Shown here one piece after another: positions 32,252 to 32,373 of a DNA stretch of 32,373 nt (the stretch's first letter is position 1; every line of letters begins with the position of its first letter). Below the pieces are notes generated by a model. It saw nothing but the letters and a program-made list of their open reading frames with translations. It had not been told where the DNA came from and did no database searches. The DNA comes from Elysia marginata (Eukaryota; Mollusca; Gastropoda; Plakobranchidae), in the NCBI GenBank assembly GCA_019649035.1, contig BMAT01013936.1:39489-71861 (forward strand). Direction: 5' to 3'. The position numbers and the translations under genes are program-made.

Positions 32252-32373
32252 TTACCGCTGTTCCGTCTCTTGCCAGAGGTTGGATGCTATGGTGCGTCGC
32301 CATTCTTCTCGGTTTAGAGCAACCCCACAACATTCGTTGATCCGTCTAGTCGTCGTTTCTTCGATGTAACCAA
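32252..32373 (-). pseudogene. C-terminal fragment of a repeat-encoded protein, - strand
   Basis: On the - strand a 39-codon frame enters from the window edge and ends at TAA (32254-32252). It includes RRINECCGVALNREEW followed by RRTIASNLWQETEQR. A basic, Trp-containing end with a REEWRRTIAS-like motif is common at the C-terminus of LINE ORF2 proteins. It abuts the + strand LINE fragment about 15 bp away. The rest lies outside the window, so the assignment is tentative. Confidence 0.4.

Overview
The window looks like intergenic and intronic DNA from a heterobranch gastropod mollusc. It is AT-rich, with spliced GT-AG genes, short exons in a sea of repeats, long trinucleotide microsatellites, tRNA-derived SINEs, L2-type LINEs and very frequent CTAGATCT and TAGGCCTA words. 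The phylum-level guess is inference from repeat style and protein similarity; no species can be named.

Layout. (1) 174-3983, + strand: the last four coding exons of an SLC6 sodium-coupled neurotransmitter or amino-acid transporter (TM10 to the C-terminus, 186 residues when spliced). The upstream exons lie outside the window. (2) 3984-9600: 3' untranslated and intergenic DNA with no convincing gene, a 33-bp tandem duplication and one copy of an unnamed repeat. (3) 9614-10270: two copies of one tRNA-derived SINE family, tail to tail. (4) 10272-13250: gene-free, with a second copy of the unnamed repeat and a small hairpin repeat. (5) 13260-16470: two (GTA)n microsatellite loci that share left-flanking sequence. 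Between them lie a decayed Tc1-type DNA transposon, a 151-base assembly gap and a third SINE with an intact-looking Pol III promoter. (6) 16470-22380: gene-free, with a TC microsatellite, a LINE/SINE tail scrap and a 215-bp hairpin element with 101-bp arms. (7) 22380-23790: a CpG-rich patch with a YY1-type AAGATGGCGG site on the + strand, and on the - strand the first coding exon of a THAP-domain gene with a clear splice donor. (8) 24870-25808 and 28127-29340: two 5'-truncated L2-clade LINEs in opposite orientation, each ending in an (ATT)n tail. A 1.2-kb minisatellite of a 28-bp unit lies between them. (9) 29342-32373: simple A/C-rich DNA, then a decayed endonuclease/reverse-transcriptase LINE on the + strand, abutted by a fragment reading on the - strand.

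The main functional link among the elements is between the SINEs and the L2 LINEs. The SINE tails carry the same 3' signature as the L2 3' end (GCGCTTTGAGC, spacer, AAGCGCTATATAAA), which suggests that L2 machinery mobilised the SINEs. The two host genes, the SLC6 transporter and the THAP gene, show no functional connection. I found no bacterial-type operon, CRISPR array or obviously new multi-gene system.
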